The notes below the pieces were generated by a model. That model did no database searches and was not told the DNA's origin. It saw only the letters and a list, made by a program, of their open reading frames with translations. The position numbers were made by a program, and so were the translations under genes. A DNA stretch of 64,000 bases from Aquila chrysaetos chrysaetos. Taxonomy: Eukaryota > Chordata > Aves > Accipitriformes > Accipitridae. The stretch is from positions 3,844,001-3,908,000 of the forward strand of contig NC_044029.1 of the NCBI RefSeq assembly GCF_900496995.4, in the 5' to 3' direction. Below, in pieces: positions 12,381 through 24,600 of the stretch; position 1 is the stretch's first letter, and every line of letters starts with the position of its first letter.

Positions 12381-15300
12381 CGCGTTATTTTTTTGATGTT
12401 ATGATGGCACCCGGAAGACTTATGCAAGATAGAGGCTCTGCGCTGTGCGGCACCCAACAAGCTCGAAGAGGGTGCCCTGCAGAGATGTCAAACCATGGGC
12501 AGGGAAAAGGAAGCATCATTTAAAAGGTGGAGAATGGAGGTAAGAAAGATACCCCTTAATGCTCTACCTGCCATTCAGGAAGTGAAAATGCATTGCCAGG
12601 GTATATTAGTTTTTGTCGCAAAGCTGTGACCGTCTAAAGCGCAAACCCGTACGTATATTTTTCCCTTCTCGGTGGCTGACCACATGAGGGAAGACGAAAT
12701 GCCTCCCTTTCCAAATGCGTGCAAGTGGCTCTGAGATATGGATAGATATGGGATTGTCAACTCCAATTAGTTGGTGAAATGACCTACTGTACTTCTCTTC
12801 TATAGGTACTACAAAAGCCGTTCCGCCCATGAATTAGGCGTCGGTGAGAAGCTGAATTTAAGCCCACTATTGTATGGGAATGTCCACTCCGCTTTGCCAC
12901 ACTAAAGACATTCAGGCAGGCAGAACACCCTCCGCCGACTCATTAGGGCATACATCAGAGGCACACTCGCTGCGCTCGCCATGAACCCACAGCGTTCTCC
13001 TGAATGGTAGCCCTTGGTGGACGCTTGCAGGGCAGGCAGGTTCCCACAGCACCCCGCTGATCCCCTGTGAACAGATTCGCAGCTCCCCGCTGGCTGCAGA
13101 AATGGATTGCTTGCCCCATCCTCACCCGCCACTGACAGCCCTCATAATAATAACCTGCCCGGGAGGCGAGGGACGGCGACGGGTTTCTGACAACTCATTA
13201 GCCTGAGATGCGGTCGGTTCCTGCCAGGGATCGCCACCGCCACCGCGGAGGGAGCGGGACGATGCCGGGCAACACCGGTCGGACCCTTACGGGGCCATCC
13301 TTTCCCCCAAAAAGTTGCTTTCGTCCTCAGAAAGGAGCACCTGGGGGAGGGTGGCTCCGTGAAGAATCCCGAGGGGGGAAAAAAAACCAGAAAAATCGGC
13401 AGTGCAAGAAGCGCTGAGGAGAAAAATGAGGCCGGCAGGGGATCGTATGATACTACAATGAAACCGCAGTTGCTCAGAGGGATGGGAGGCTGCCCTCGGC
13501 TCAAGCACGCACGTCGTCCGCCCTCGAGGCAGCAGTTCAGTTCTGAGGTCCCGGGTCTGATTTCTGTAGTGCTGTGTCTCCTCCTCCTTTGGCTTCACCA
13601 GGGCATCGTGACCAAGGTATCGCTCTGGGAGAAGAAATCAAGAAAAGAACCGGGAAGACTCTATTAAATATCGCTTTTCACTGCTCTCTGCAGTTTGTCT
13701 TTTAAAACCCAGGTGCACTGAACTACCCTGTGATTTTTTTGGCCCAGTCAAGAACTACACGTGAGATCCTGCCCACTCCCCTGCGTCGCTGGAGTGGTAG
13801 ACTTCGGAGTCCGGCAGAAACGCTCTTGGGGTGTAACCGGTCTATGAAAACCACCAACTAGAAGTTCCTCGGGCTGGTTCAGCAGGAGGGCTGTCCGTGA
13901 AGATCGATCTTTTTTTCTGGCTGTCACGGAAAGTTGTTACCTTACCTCCAGCTTGGAGAGTGATGCTTGCAAAGGAGAGATCTTCACGCAAAGAACCCAA
14001 CAAGAGCAACGTGGAGTAGATGGGTCACTACAGGCAAGAGGTGCCCTTGCTTCTAAAGGGATGGGAGCAAGACATGGGGAATCTTAAAGGAGGTCACATA
14101 CTTCACCTTTGCTACACATATCTTGTGTGATATCAGAGGGAATTTTCTATGCAAACCGAAACCCTGGACGGCATGTCCTCTAACTGATGTTTTCAAGTTT
14201 AATCATTAGACTCAGAAAGAGCAATACAGTTGATTTATAAGGTCTTTGTCTGGCTGCATATTTGCAGACAATGAAAATTTAATACTCATTAAATTCTACA
14301 AATTTTAGTGCAGAAACATGAAATGGCTTCACTAAGAGAAGTAATTTTCAGCACTACTGAGGAGAAATGCTGTCTACCAGGAACGGAGATAGTCACTTTA
14401 AAGCAAAGGCCAGCAAGACCTAATTTGACAGTAAAGAAAGTAAAAACCAATTCAGGCCATAAATAAGGAAATAAATAAAAAGAATCATCACAGTGTGCTG
14501 TTCCCATAGCTCAGCTGCTTTGGAAATAATAATGAAGACTTTCTGAGCCACAGCTCTCAAAGTATTCAAGTGTTGTGGTCAGGGAAGGCTCACGGCTATT
14601 GCTAAAGTGTTGGGGGGATGTGAAATCACAAAGGAACAACTTCTGTTTCAGAAGGGAGGGAAATGGGAAGGGATTAATCCACATGCAGTGGTCTAAAACT
14701 GTGTTATTTTATTGTTTCTGTCTTCTAAGCAGCCTGTCTTGTAGGCAGGACTTAAAGTGTGGAGATACAGAGATATTCCAGGCATGCTGGAGATGTTCCA
14801 GACCCGCTAATAGTGCCCCTTAGTCATGGAAGCAACAACACGTAGTAAATCATATTGAAGGCCAACGAAAGGTTTTTAACAACTTTATTAATGAACTGGA
14901 AAGGGAGGAGCATGTCAATGACATTAGTAGAAAATGTCAAATTTGGACGTGTTGCAGGCAGAAAAATTGCTCAAAGGCAAATGTGGAGATTAAAATGATC
15001 TGGCAGAATTGATACAAAATCATTCAGTTTCAGGAACTATAACTCTTGAAAAGGAAGCCAAATATATTGATCCAGGTTTTACATTGCTCCTCACAACACA
15101 TGCAGTCTGTCCAGAGAGCCAGAGGAACTGTCCCCTCGTAAAAATAGAGGCCCGGCAGTTGTACATCGAGGTGACATCACCTGCTGGCCCAAACCATAGC
15201 TATTGATGAAAAAAGGTGCAAAGAGAGACAAAGAAACCAAATTAATCCAAATTAAAAGCCTGGCTGACGTGGTCTAAGGCTGTGGTGAGATACTGCTAAG

Positions 15301-17431
15301 CAAACAAGGCAGTCCTTCATGGGAGACTCAAATAGGAGAGGAATGAAATGGTTGTGGACGTGGACGTGTCCTTTGCCAAAGGCAGGGAAAGTCAGAGTCT
15401 GTTGTTGGGATAAACCCCAGAAGCATCTTGTCCTTCCCACCAGGAAGGTTCAGTTGCTAGAGGGAGAAACTCTAACTTTGTGAAGAAGGACTTGTGATCA
15501 GCGGTGTCGGCAGGAGTGCAGCTGGGGTTTTGTACACAGTCAAGCGGTCTTGGGGGGGAGGCAGCCACGTACGTCCACCTGAGAGGCTTTCAGATTCACC
15601 AGTGCCACCAGTGTCCAGTTTTCTGCAGCAGGTTCGTATTCCTGAACTGCCTTTAAGCACACAGTACAAAGCACAGAACAAGCTTTGTTATCTATTTCCA
15701 AGGAACATTAAGTTACCAAACTCGTATCAGGGAAGCTTTCTTCAAGTACTAAAAACTTGCTCGTGCAGAAAAAAAAATTGCATGACTGTGAAAAATGCAC
15801 ATTCTGTTGGATTTATTTGTCTTCAAGTGTTTTGTAAATAATGATCTTCTTGGGTGTGGAAATTTCTTCCAGGGTGGAAAATACTGATCTTCTTGGAGTT
15901 GACTGTGTAATTTTTAATTGCCTTCAATTTTGAAAGTGGTTGAACTCTTGCTAAAGGCTGTTTGAAGTAGTTGCTTCGCTTGCACATGGATGGACTCCAG
16001 CTGATGGTGCCACATCTTCCAACAGAACAGTTGTAATTAGAAAAAAGGTGCTTGGCTTCTGAGTTCATGTTCAGCACTGAATTTGAAATGGGCTCAAAAA
16101 GACAAAGGAAAAAGGAAATACAAAACTTGACGGGGCCAAAAGAGACATTTCCAGTCCCTCGGTGGCACACGCATTTCTGCGTGCAACTATCTGCACCAAT
16201 ATTCCCCTCGCTGTGATCCAGGGCGCAGAATTGCAAGTGAGGTGGAGTGCAGTGTTTGAAGCCAAAAGTGTCTGGTGAAATGCAGGAGTGTGGAGGGAAG
16301 TGAGTCAGCAGGAATCGCCAGAGGAGGAGGAGGATCCTTGAGAGGAGACTGATGCTAAGGGCCACCACCTTTGTGAATGCAACAAACCGCAACTCATCTG
16401 ATACTCCTCCGAGCAAAGGGTGGAGCTGATGTTACTCCTCCTAGTGTATGAACAGCTCCACTTTCTGGGTGTGTGTTCATATGGAAGTATGCAAGACAAG
16501 GAAAAAACGATTTCAGGAGATAAGTCCTCCCACTTTATGATATGGAGGCTATATATAAAATGTATTTTAATAATGTTTGGAAAGCCTTCACAGTGATCCA
16601 TTTCAATATGTTCCACTGAAACTACTTTTCAATGGGAAAACTAACATGTAAAGAAAAGAGAGGATGTTTTTCAAACTCTCCAGGAGATGTTTTTCGCTTT
16701 TGTACACTTCCTTCCAAGCCCGTTAAACACTCTTTCCCAAAGTCAAAGCACTTCTGTCACTGCAGCAGGCTGAATGAGTCCAGAAAAGCAGCCAGCCCTA
16801 AGTTCTCAGTGCCATTTCTGACCTCTCTTATAATATTTTAGATACCTCAGATATTTCTCTGTCAAGCTCTCTGAAAGCAAGAACTGTTAAATCACATCTG
16901 TAAACTGAAGCATGGAGAATTCTTTACATGTGTAAAATTCCTTCTCATTACATAGAGAGAAATAGTTTACAGACTGCTCTAAGTACAAGGCAGTACTCAC
17001 CAGAACAATAGGAATAGTATATACAAGCCTCTTAGCCTTGATGATCTTGTTTGGCAACAAATGTCTGAAATGGCTTGACTGGATTACTTGAAAGTAACTG
17101 AATTAAATACTGTCTTTTGTTCATCAGCTGGGAGATTTTTTTCTAAGCACTCAACTCCAGTCCCAAAACATCTGCAGATAAATGAGAAAAAGAAAAGGAG
17201 TTAAAATAGCACAAAAAGGGGATTTAACTCTCTCTTAAACAGAAATGCAAATGAAGGGATTCTGGCTAGCTCAGGGAGATGGATGCTGGAGACTGGGCAG
17301 GAACGCTATGAACATACGTTTCTAAGAGCATCCACGTCACCCAGAGCTGCAAAACTGGGGGGCTTCCATGGTCACATTCAGAAGCCACAATAAATTACCA
17401 TTTAGTACTTATATGGGGACATGTCAAGAGA
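12381..17431. other. Intergenic DNA with no recognised gene
   Basis: No gene or clear repeat was recognised. A 197-codon open frame on the minus strand (15823-16416) has no recognisable domain and no coding-like composition. The stretch near 14870-15060 faintly resembles CR1 reverse-transcriptase-end sequence but is too diverged to call. Confidence 0.5.
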
Positions 17432-17740
17432 TCAGATCAGAATCTGGAATCCCACCTGCGGGGCTGAATTTACACATATGAAGACACTCTCCTGGAAAGT
17501 TACTGCCCTCCCAAAAGCTTGAATTTCTCTCATGAAACTATACTTCAGATAGAGGAAACATAGGAAGCTGCGTACATCCATCGGTGCATGGGTTTGAGTG
17601 CTCTCTGACATATTTTCAAACATATCAAGCTCCATGTATTTGCGCACTCCTGCTGAGACAGCAAATCCCTGGATAAATGCCTGCACCGCAGCACTGAGTG
17701 GAAGGCTCCCGTATTTTATTCCCTCCAGTTCTCCCTCCAT
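17432..17740 (-). other. Unidentified open reading frame, candidate exon (102 codons from ATG)
   Basis: I do not recognise this frame. It begins at an ATG (17740-17738) and remains open to 17432. The residue mix looks protein-like: alternating hydrophobic and polar blocks (LSAAVQAFIQGFAVSAGVRK, then YMELDMFENM, then RSFLCFLYLKYSFMREIQAF), with no low-complexity sequence and ordinary codon choice. A possible splice donor, GCAG followed by GTGGGA, lies near 17454. No signal peptide, zinc finger or known domain is visible. There is no flanking exon I can pair with it. It could be an exon of an unknown gene, a decayed insertion, or chance; the opposite strand is open over part of the same stretch as well. 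I regard coding status as unproven. Confidence 0.2.
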
Positions 17741-17861
17741 CGTGTCCGTACCCTGGTCGGAGGCGGTGGTTGCCTGGTCCGTGATCTCTGAAGTCCAGCA
17801 ATAGAAAACCTGGATCCAGGGAACAGCCAGAGCGCTGTCGCAGCCATGGGATAAACCTCAC

Positions 17862-18449
17862 AAGGTATTTTTTTCCTGGACGCTTCCTTTGTTTTGCACC
17901 TGGAAATTTTGCTCAGGTGGCTTTTTGCCGGCTCCCCGAAAGGGTCCTGGATTTCCCGACCTCCCTCCCAGCAGGGATGCTGGACCACGCTGCACCTTCC
18001 CGGGCTGATCCGTAGCACTGGCCGCTCCAGTCACTGCAAACGTGCAACGCCGTCCCGCGGGCACGTATTTCTGATCGGGACGGCCGGGCTGGTGCTCGGC
18101 GGGGGCCGTGGGCAGGGTCCGTCCCCGCTGCTGCTGAGTACCACTGCCCTCCCAGGCACGGCCGTCATCCCACCGGCAAGAGCTGACGCCCATCGCGGGA
18201 CCCCGGGCATACCGTGTTCTTACATGCTCGGAGGTAGACGTTGAAAGGTGCGGTTTTTAGCGTTACTAGCCATTTTTGTCTGAAGCATCTGCTCTGCTGT
18301 ATGCTTTCTTGCTATCTCCTCTTCCCCCAAACAAGGAAGAAGCCAAGGTTTTGCAAGCCAAGTCTAATGCTGTTTACATGATGCTTTTAACTCCCGTATT
18401 ACTAGTTCAAAGCACGTGTCCAAATTTAGAAGCAAGACTAATACAACCT
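17862..18449. other. Intergenic DNA, moderately GC-rich, no recognised gene
   Basis: This is moderately CpG-containing sequence (17930-18240) flanking the unidentified open frame. Open frames here are short and without recognisable domains. Confidence 0.5.
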
Positions 18450-18600
18450 CAGGCTTAGCACTCATCAGATCTCACTAATTAAGCATGTTCAGGCCTGGTC
18501 AGTACTGGATAGAAAGTTGTCAAAAAATCATCTGCCTTAGCTAGGAGTGGTCTCAGAGACTGCAGGTGATGCACTTCTCTCAGTAATCAACTACTGTCCC
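18450..18600 (+). repeat. Ancient 5S-rRNA-derived SINE (AmnSINE1-like)
   Basis: The stretch 18461-18520 aligns base for base in order with the 3' half of vertebrate 5S rRNA: CAGATCTC, then TTAAGCA, then GGCCTGGTCAGTACTGGAT correspond to 5S TGATCTC, CTAAGCA and GGCCTGGTTAGTACTTGGAT, which includes the internal RNA polymerase III promoter region. The sequence after it (GCAGGTGATGCACTTCTCTC) resembles the body that follows the 5S head in ancient amniote SINEs. It is too diverged to be a working 5S gene. The family assignment is from memory; the 3' boundary is uncertain. Confidence 0.65.
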
Positions 18601-20203
18601 AGCCACGCTTAGCTCGGCAGTTTTGAATGTCTGAAGCAGAGTGTGGTTTAAGTACACGTGTAGCACTTCACACTCATTTTTCCATGCGGAGAGGGAAAGC
18701 CAGCCTGATTTGAAGACCAGCACAGGGCTACTTGGCATTTAAATCCCCAAATTCCTATCCAGAGGACAGAGAAGGACTTTGATGTTGCAGAACATGTCTG
18801 CTGGCCATCTGCACAGCACCATCTCCTAGTGCCATCCCCTGAATACATGATGAAAATGCTGATGATTCAGGCTGGGCTGCTGCAGATGCTCATTTATCAT
18901 CAGTAAAATACTGAAATATTTTTTGCTAGAGGAAGGATGTTGATTTGAGGTATCAAGCTCCAAAGAGGAGAATGAAGCAGACTTTCCACTACAGAGTTTT
19001 AACAGCTCTGTAACTCCCTAGCTATGTCGCAAACACAAAGCTCAGCCCATCAGGTGACAGAAATGCCCACAAGGTTCATCATCTTTGCCACAGAATCGAT
19101 GTCTGGTCCAAAGCGAGGCAGGATCAACATCCTGAAGCCATGATGTGCTTCTGATTTCACCTGAACTGTCAAAAAGAGATAGAAGGTAAAGGGGCAATTT
19201 ACAGATCTAAACCAAAGGCAGATTCCTGGCTACAACATGGTACTATCTTTTAACTCCTTGTTAAGAAACATTGTCATATTCATCACACCTTTTGAGACTG
19301 TCAATCAGTTTGGCTTTTCAATAGCCAGTAAACAGCAAAAAATACAAAGTGAAAATCAAGGTTTTTTGCAAACAGTGTCTAATTCTGTTTATATAATGCT
19401 GTCGGATTTAGAAATATCAGTGTCCCCTTGCAGCTAATTGCTAATTCTAGGTAGGCAGAAACTATCAATATGTTTTAATTTGAACATAAAAAAGCATGCT
19501 CTTCTTTGTTAGTATTGTACATAATCAGCACAGCTTTGCTCATGTTTTCCATTGTTTACTGTGACTTCTAGGACATCTGATAGAACCAGACGGTGTGCTA
19601 GCAGTGCGGTGTAATGACAGAGGGCCACCTGCTATGTGGTAGTGTAATATTTACCTGTTATTTCCATTTCTACTTCTCTCCAGTAATAAAGTACTCATCC
19701 AAAACCTGAGTGCCTTTGCAATTGTCAGTGATCAGTTAACGCTTTAAATGCCCAACCTTTCTCAGGGATCATAACTCTGAGAGCAAAGGGCCATTACTGT
19801 GTCTAAGGTGAGTATTTCTATAGCCCTGTTGGGAAAGCAAGCAAAGGAAGAAGGTCTTAGTGATATTGGGAGTTTGCCACTGCAGTTATAAACTAGTTTT
19901 GCTATTTCCCTGGCATACCAGCATTTCAGCAATAGCCCCGTACAAAGCATGTATAGAAACATCTTGACTGCTGCAGGGGAAAAACAATCTCGTCTGGAGG
20001 AGGTACCCTGCACCTTCAGTCTTTCCGAACAGAGACGTCATCGTGTTTCTGGTAAGGTATCGAACTATCACCCTTAAAGAAGATTGGGCTTGGGGGTAAC
20101 TTTTCCTCCCTCTCCTCTGCTCTGGCCGTGCGCCCTGCGGTAGAAACTGTTTAATCCGATGACCCTTGCTGTGAATCCTTGCTGCGCTGGGGAAGGAGCC
20201 CAT
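18601..20203. other. Intergenic DNA with no recognised gene
   Basis: Mostly AT-rich unique-looking sequence with short chance open frames only. No repeat recognised. Confidence 0.5.
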
Positions 20204-20264
20204 CACCGTGGGATGCCCCCAGCACCGTGGGATGCCCCCAGCACCGTGGGATGCCCCCAGCACC
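20204..20264. repeat. Minisatellite, 19-bp unit, 3 copies plus a partial
   Basis: Three exact head-to-tail copies of CACCGTGGGATGCCCCCAG (20204-20222, 20223-20241, 20242-20260) are followed by CACC. Exact identity of the copies suggests recent expansion or ongoing homogenisation. Confidence 0.95.
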
Positions 20265-21105
20265 CTTTCGACCCACAGGAGGGAGATGCGCGCACGGGAA
20301 GGTCCTCACCCCCCGGTCCCTGCGCCATCCCCTCGCCCCTCAGGTGGAGTCCCCCGGCCTCTCAGCCCGCCACACATGCCGTCTCCTTTTGTAGACCTGT
20401 CAGTCAGGATAATGTCCTTGACCAGGCAAATCGCAGCCACTTTTCAGCTGGAAACAATACTCGAGCCACAACACGGCGTTGTGCTCAAAGTGGATTACAC
20501 AAGCAGGGCTGTCTGCCTGGCATGATGTTATTATATCAATAAGACTTTTCTTTCTCCCGGAAAACGTAAGCTCTGTCATCTTTTAACAAAGAAACCCAAT
20601 GCCAACCTGCTGCCAGCCGGCATTTTTAGCAAAACACTGCTGCTTTTCTTGGAAAGCGCTAACAACTATGGCTTGTTCGTGACAAAAGCATCAGGGGCTC
20701 CAGCGGGGAGACAGGGGAGAACTTCATCAGCGGTCCAGATTCCTCTTTCCAAATGTGGTGGTGAGCAAACCAAAAAAAAGGTTCCCTTGAGCTAAAACCC
20801 TGCCCTGATGAGGCAAAGCCCTTGTGTGGCGGCAGAAATCCCCCAGCCAGTGGGTGCAGGCAGCGGAGACGGCCCGTGGACGGTGGGGTTCGTGTCCTTG
20901 TGGCATCAGCGGGGTCCGCGTCTGGTGCTGATGGTGAGGCAGGAGAAGGAAGAGGAGGCCAGCAGTTGTAGCAGCAGAAAAATGGCATTTGCCAAGAAAT
21001 AGCTTTTGCTGTTCCAGGGCTGTGTTTCTTGCCGCTCGTGAATGCTGTGGAAACCTTTGCTGCTGGCTGACGGGGGGTCGGCGACAGCCAAAATGTCCCC
21101 CCCGG
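20265..21105. other. Intergenic DNA with no recognised gene
   Basis: Mixed composition. The stretch from about 20395 to 20480 reads like dense regulatory sequence rather than repeat, but no conservation data are available. No gene seen. Confidence 0.45.
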
Positions 21106-21688
21106 GTCAGTGTCCTGGTTTCAGCTGGGATAGAGTTAACTGTCTTCCTAGTAGCTGGTACGGTGCTATGTTTTGAGTTCAGTATGTGAAGAATGTTGAT
21201 AACACTGATGTTTTCAGTTGTTGCTAGTAGTGTTTAGTCTAAAGTCAAGGATTTTTCAGCTTCTCATGCCCAGCCAGCGAGAAGGCTGGAGGGGCACAAG
21301 AAGTTGGCACAGGACACAGCCAGGGCAGCTGACCCAAACTGGCCAACAGGGTATTCCATACCATGTGACGTCATGCCCAGTATAGAAACTGGGGGGAGTG
21401 GGGGCGGGGGATCGCCGCTGGGGGACTAACTGGGTGTCGGTCGGCGGGTGGTGAGCAATTGCACTGCGCATCATTTGTACATTCCCAATCCTTTATTATT
21501 ACTGTTGTCATTTTATTAGTGTTATCATTATTAGTTTCTTCTTTTCTGTTCTACTAAACCGTTCTTATCTCAACCCACGAGTTTTACTTCTTTTACCAAT
21601 TTTCTCCCCCATCCCACTGGGTGGGAGGGGAGTGAGTGAGCGGCTGCGTGGTGCTTAGTTGCTGCTGGGGTTAAACCATGATAGTCAG
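21106..21688 (+). mobile_element. Solo LTR of an endogenous retrovirus (ERVL-type, TguLTR5-like) with target-site duplication
   Basis: The LTR runs from 21111 (TGTCCTGGTTTCAGCTGGGA) to 21683 (ending after GCTGCTGGGGTTAAACC), about 573 bp. It is flanked on both sides by the 5-bp duplication GTCAG (21106-21110 and 21684-21688), which fixes the insertion boundaries. I recognise the two ends as a family of LTRs common in neoavian genomes; the subfamily name is from memory. No internal retroviral region is present, so this is a fossil left by recombination between two LTRs. Age cannot be measured from a single LTR. Confidence 0.85.
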
Positions 21689-24600
21689 CTTATTCCTCTC
21701 AGTCCTTGGGTTTGTTACATTCAACAACTTCTAGATGGATTTTTTCCTCCGAAGCAATGTTGCACCGCCATTGCCTTGCACCCTCTGTTATCTCTGGCTC
21801 AATCTGCGCTATTTGTTTCTCATGACATCATTCCAATCAAGTTTCAGAGCGCTTGATTCCTGTAAAGTGGCGTGAAAAGTCTGGCGCTGCTGTGCCTACT
21901 GATTGTGGATTAAAACAAACATGATTCCATCTGGCTACATCAATCTGTCATGTTTGCCCATCTGTGGTTTTGCCTGCCAGTTACATTCATTATCATTAGA
22001 ATAAATCCCTTTCAAAAAAAGGGAAAGCGAGGCCATTTGTTGGGTTGAGTTTAGTTTAATTTGAGATGCCTGCCTGAGTCTACCCAAGGAAATTTGTGAG
22101 CGGCATTCCCAGCCCACGCTGGGAAATACGCCTCTCTTCACAGATATTGAATGTATCTGCTTGCGCAGGAGGGCTGGAAGACAAGCCAGGTATGTACTCA
22201 GCTATTGCAGGAAGGTTGTCCTGTTTGGGCATATTTGTCTTTGTGCATGTCAAGAGAAACCTTTTTGCAATCAGTGGAGGGCATTGATATAAACCTAGCA
22301 TATGGCTCATCAGGAGGCAGTGTGTTCAAAAATGCTAAGTAAATCACCCTAGGTCCCATTTTCAAATGTGACCCAGTAGAAGAGACCAAGATTTACTGGT
22401 GCCTATCAGCATCTGTAAATACATATGTTCACAGTATAGAATCTATGCTCTTTAGCGTAGATTTTCCCCATCTTTTTCTGCTGTTCATCTGAGAGTTGTA
22501 TTTCCAGAGAATAATCCTCTACCCGGTTTGAAATGATCTAATCCTAAATCTTTTAGTCCCTGCTGGCCTGGCAATCACTCCATCTCCTTCATCAACTTTA
22601 GTCTTCTCTGCGCTGCTCCTTGTACAAGTTGAGGCCACTGACATTTCCTAATTTGATGCTCAGTTTCCTCCTTCCCTGTGGTACCCAGTCTCCCCAGACC
22701 CGTGTTTGTAGAGCTGCTTGTGCACCTTGCCTTGCAGATAGGAAGGGGCTGGAATAAACCGCTGAGCCTCTGAACATGAATAAGCCAGTCAGCTGTAATT
22801 CATGACCACCTTAGTCATTACTTTGCAAATAGTTGGGCTTCTGCCAGAATTCATCAACATATTTCTGGATTCCAGGAGTGTCAAGAATTCATACCAGCTG
22901 TTCATTAGTCACTGCTCACCACTCAACTTGCTCATGCTAGGGAACATCGGTGTTTGCTTAGGGAATCAGAAACCACGCTGGCTCACCCGCAAGGCACCCT
23001 GGTCACAAAGGTTCATTAGCGGAACATGGCAGCCAACATTCTGCAGGACACCCATAGCTGGAAAATTATTTGCCCAGATAGTCAGCTAATGTTTAAAAAA
23101 AAAAAAAACAAATGCTTCAGACTCATTTCCCAAAACTCCCTGCTCTCTGCTGCGTGACTGCCCTGAGCGGCTCTGACCAGGGGATCTGCAGAGGGCTGGT
23201 ACTAGGCTCCTGCTTGTCACTTAATTGCTGCTCAAAGCCTTTTTGAGTGGCTACGTGGCATTTCAGGGGTACTTCGTGATCAAAACAGGGCTCAGTCTGC
23301 CACAGAAATGCATCAAAGTCCCCGGTATGGGACGCGATGTGCAACCCCCAAAGACTTGCACGCTCCTGCGAAGCTTTTCTGGAAAACCGAAGAGGCTGCA
23401 GCAGCTGCTTCTTTCATGTTTTGATCCAAAACAAGTAAATGGCCATCTCCCAGCAGCTCTGCTGTGTGCAGCTTAGCCAAAGTCACCGCAGAGTGGTAAC
23501 GTCAGCTGGGACACGGCCTCTCCTGTCCTGGATGGGTTCCCTCCTCAAAGACAGCCCTTCGCCGGCTTTCTTTAGTGCCAGCATCTCCTTTCTCCTGTTT
23601 CACATGCTCCTTCAGTGTTAGGCACCGAAGTGCGCGGCCCTGGCTTAATGCTGAGCGCTGCCCGGGGGAATAAACCTTTGCAAGTGGGCACGTGGGCCAG
23701 CTCAGCTTCCTTACCTTTGCTCTGGGCATCCTTGTGCCAGCAGGATGGCACCTTCTGCCCTGGGCTTCCCCAGGGTGTACAAGAAGGAGGGTGACATCCA
23801 GGAGATCTCTTTATGTTAGGAGAATCTGCTCCAGCTGGCAGCATTACCTGGTTCTGGTAATTTGGGTTGGATGTTTGTAGATGTTGGTCATTCGCAAGAG
23901 GTGGGTTTGGCTCTGAACCGAACGTCTCCATCATCTAGAAGTCTTTTCCATAAGCTCACTCATGCCCATCTTTGCTAAAAGATCCCAAGTGGGAAATGGC
24001 TGAAGAGAAACCAAATGGTAATTGTGGAGTCCAGCGTATTAAATATTTGTGGAGATGAAAGGAAATTGCCTCTATTACAGGAAGATAAAGGAGCTACAAA
24101 CATAGAATTTAACTAAATGGTTGATTTTTCTCCAGTCAGTCCAAAGGAAAGCTTTAATTTCCCTAGAAAGGACAAAAGAAAGAAAAAAGCACAGCCCAAG
24201 GGAAGGGAGGAAAGAAAGACATTAAAAAACATAAGACAGTATTTCCCGTTATGAAAGGGGCTTTTTGGAGACATAATGCTCAGAACTACAGTACAACAAG
24301 ATTTCTTGTGATTTATGAAAAATCTTATAGCTGACAGAAAATACTTGACATAAATCAGTTAATATTACAAAAGGGCTTTGGAACAAGCTAGCACAAGCTT
24401 TAAACTTTTAACTTAAGATAAATTAAAATTCTTACACCAAGAGCCCATAAAGACAGCGCATGTCCCAGCAACATCATGAATGTTATGGTTGTTATGTAGA
24501 CATACGCAAACCAGTTGCTGGGTTTTGGGGATGGTGCTTTAGTCATCTTTTTTAGAATAGTCTTGAAAATCGACTAGAGAAAAGAAACCCAAACTGTGTT

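Noticed and set aside
14870-15060. Possible internal CR1 fragment
   Set aside because: The words AACTTTATTAATGAACTGG and AAATTTGGA are suggestive of the CR1 coding end, but the rest does not follow the family order well enough.
15823-16416. 197-codon minus-strand open frame
   Set aside because: No domain, irregular hydrophobic and cysteine content without pattern, and no splice partners.
18461-18520. 5S rRNA gene
   Set aside because: Only the 3' half resembles 5S, with many differences and SINE-like sequence after it; a working gene would be nearly identical to vertebrate 5S.
22345-22420. Possible ancient amniote repeat (GGTCCCATTTTCAAATGTGA)
   Set aside because: The match is to one short phrase remembered from reptile repeats and does not extend.
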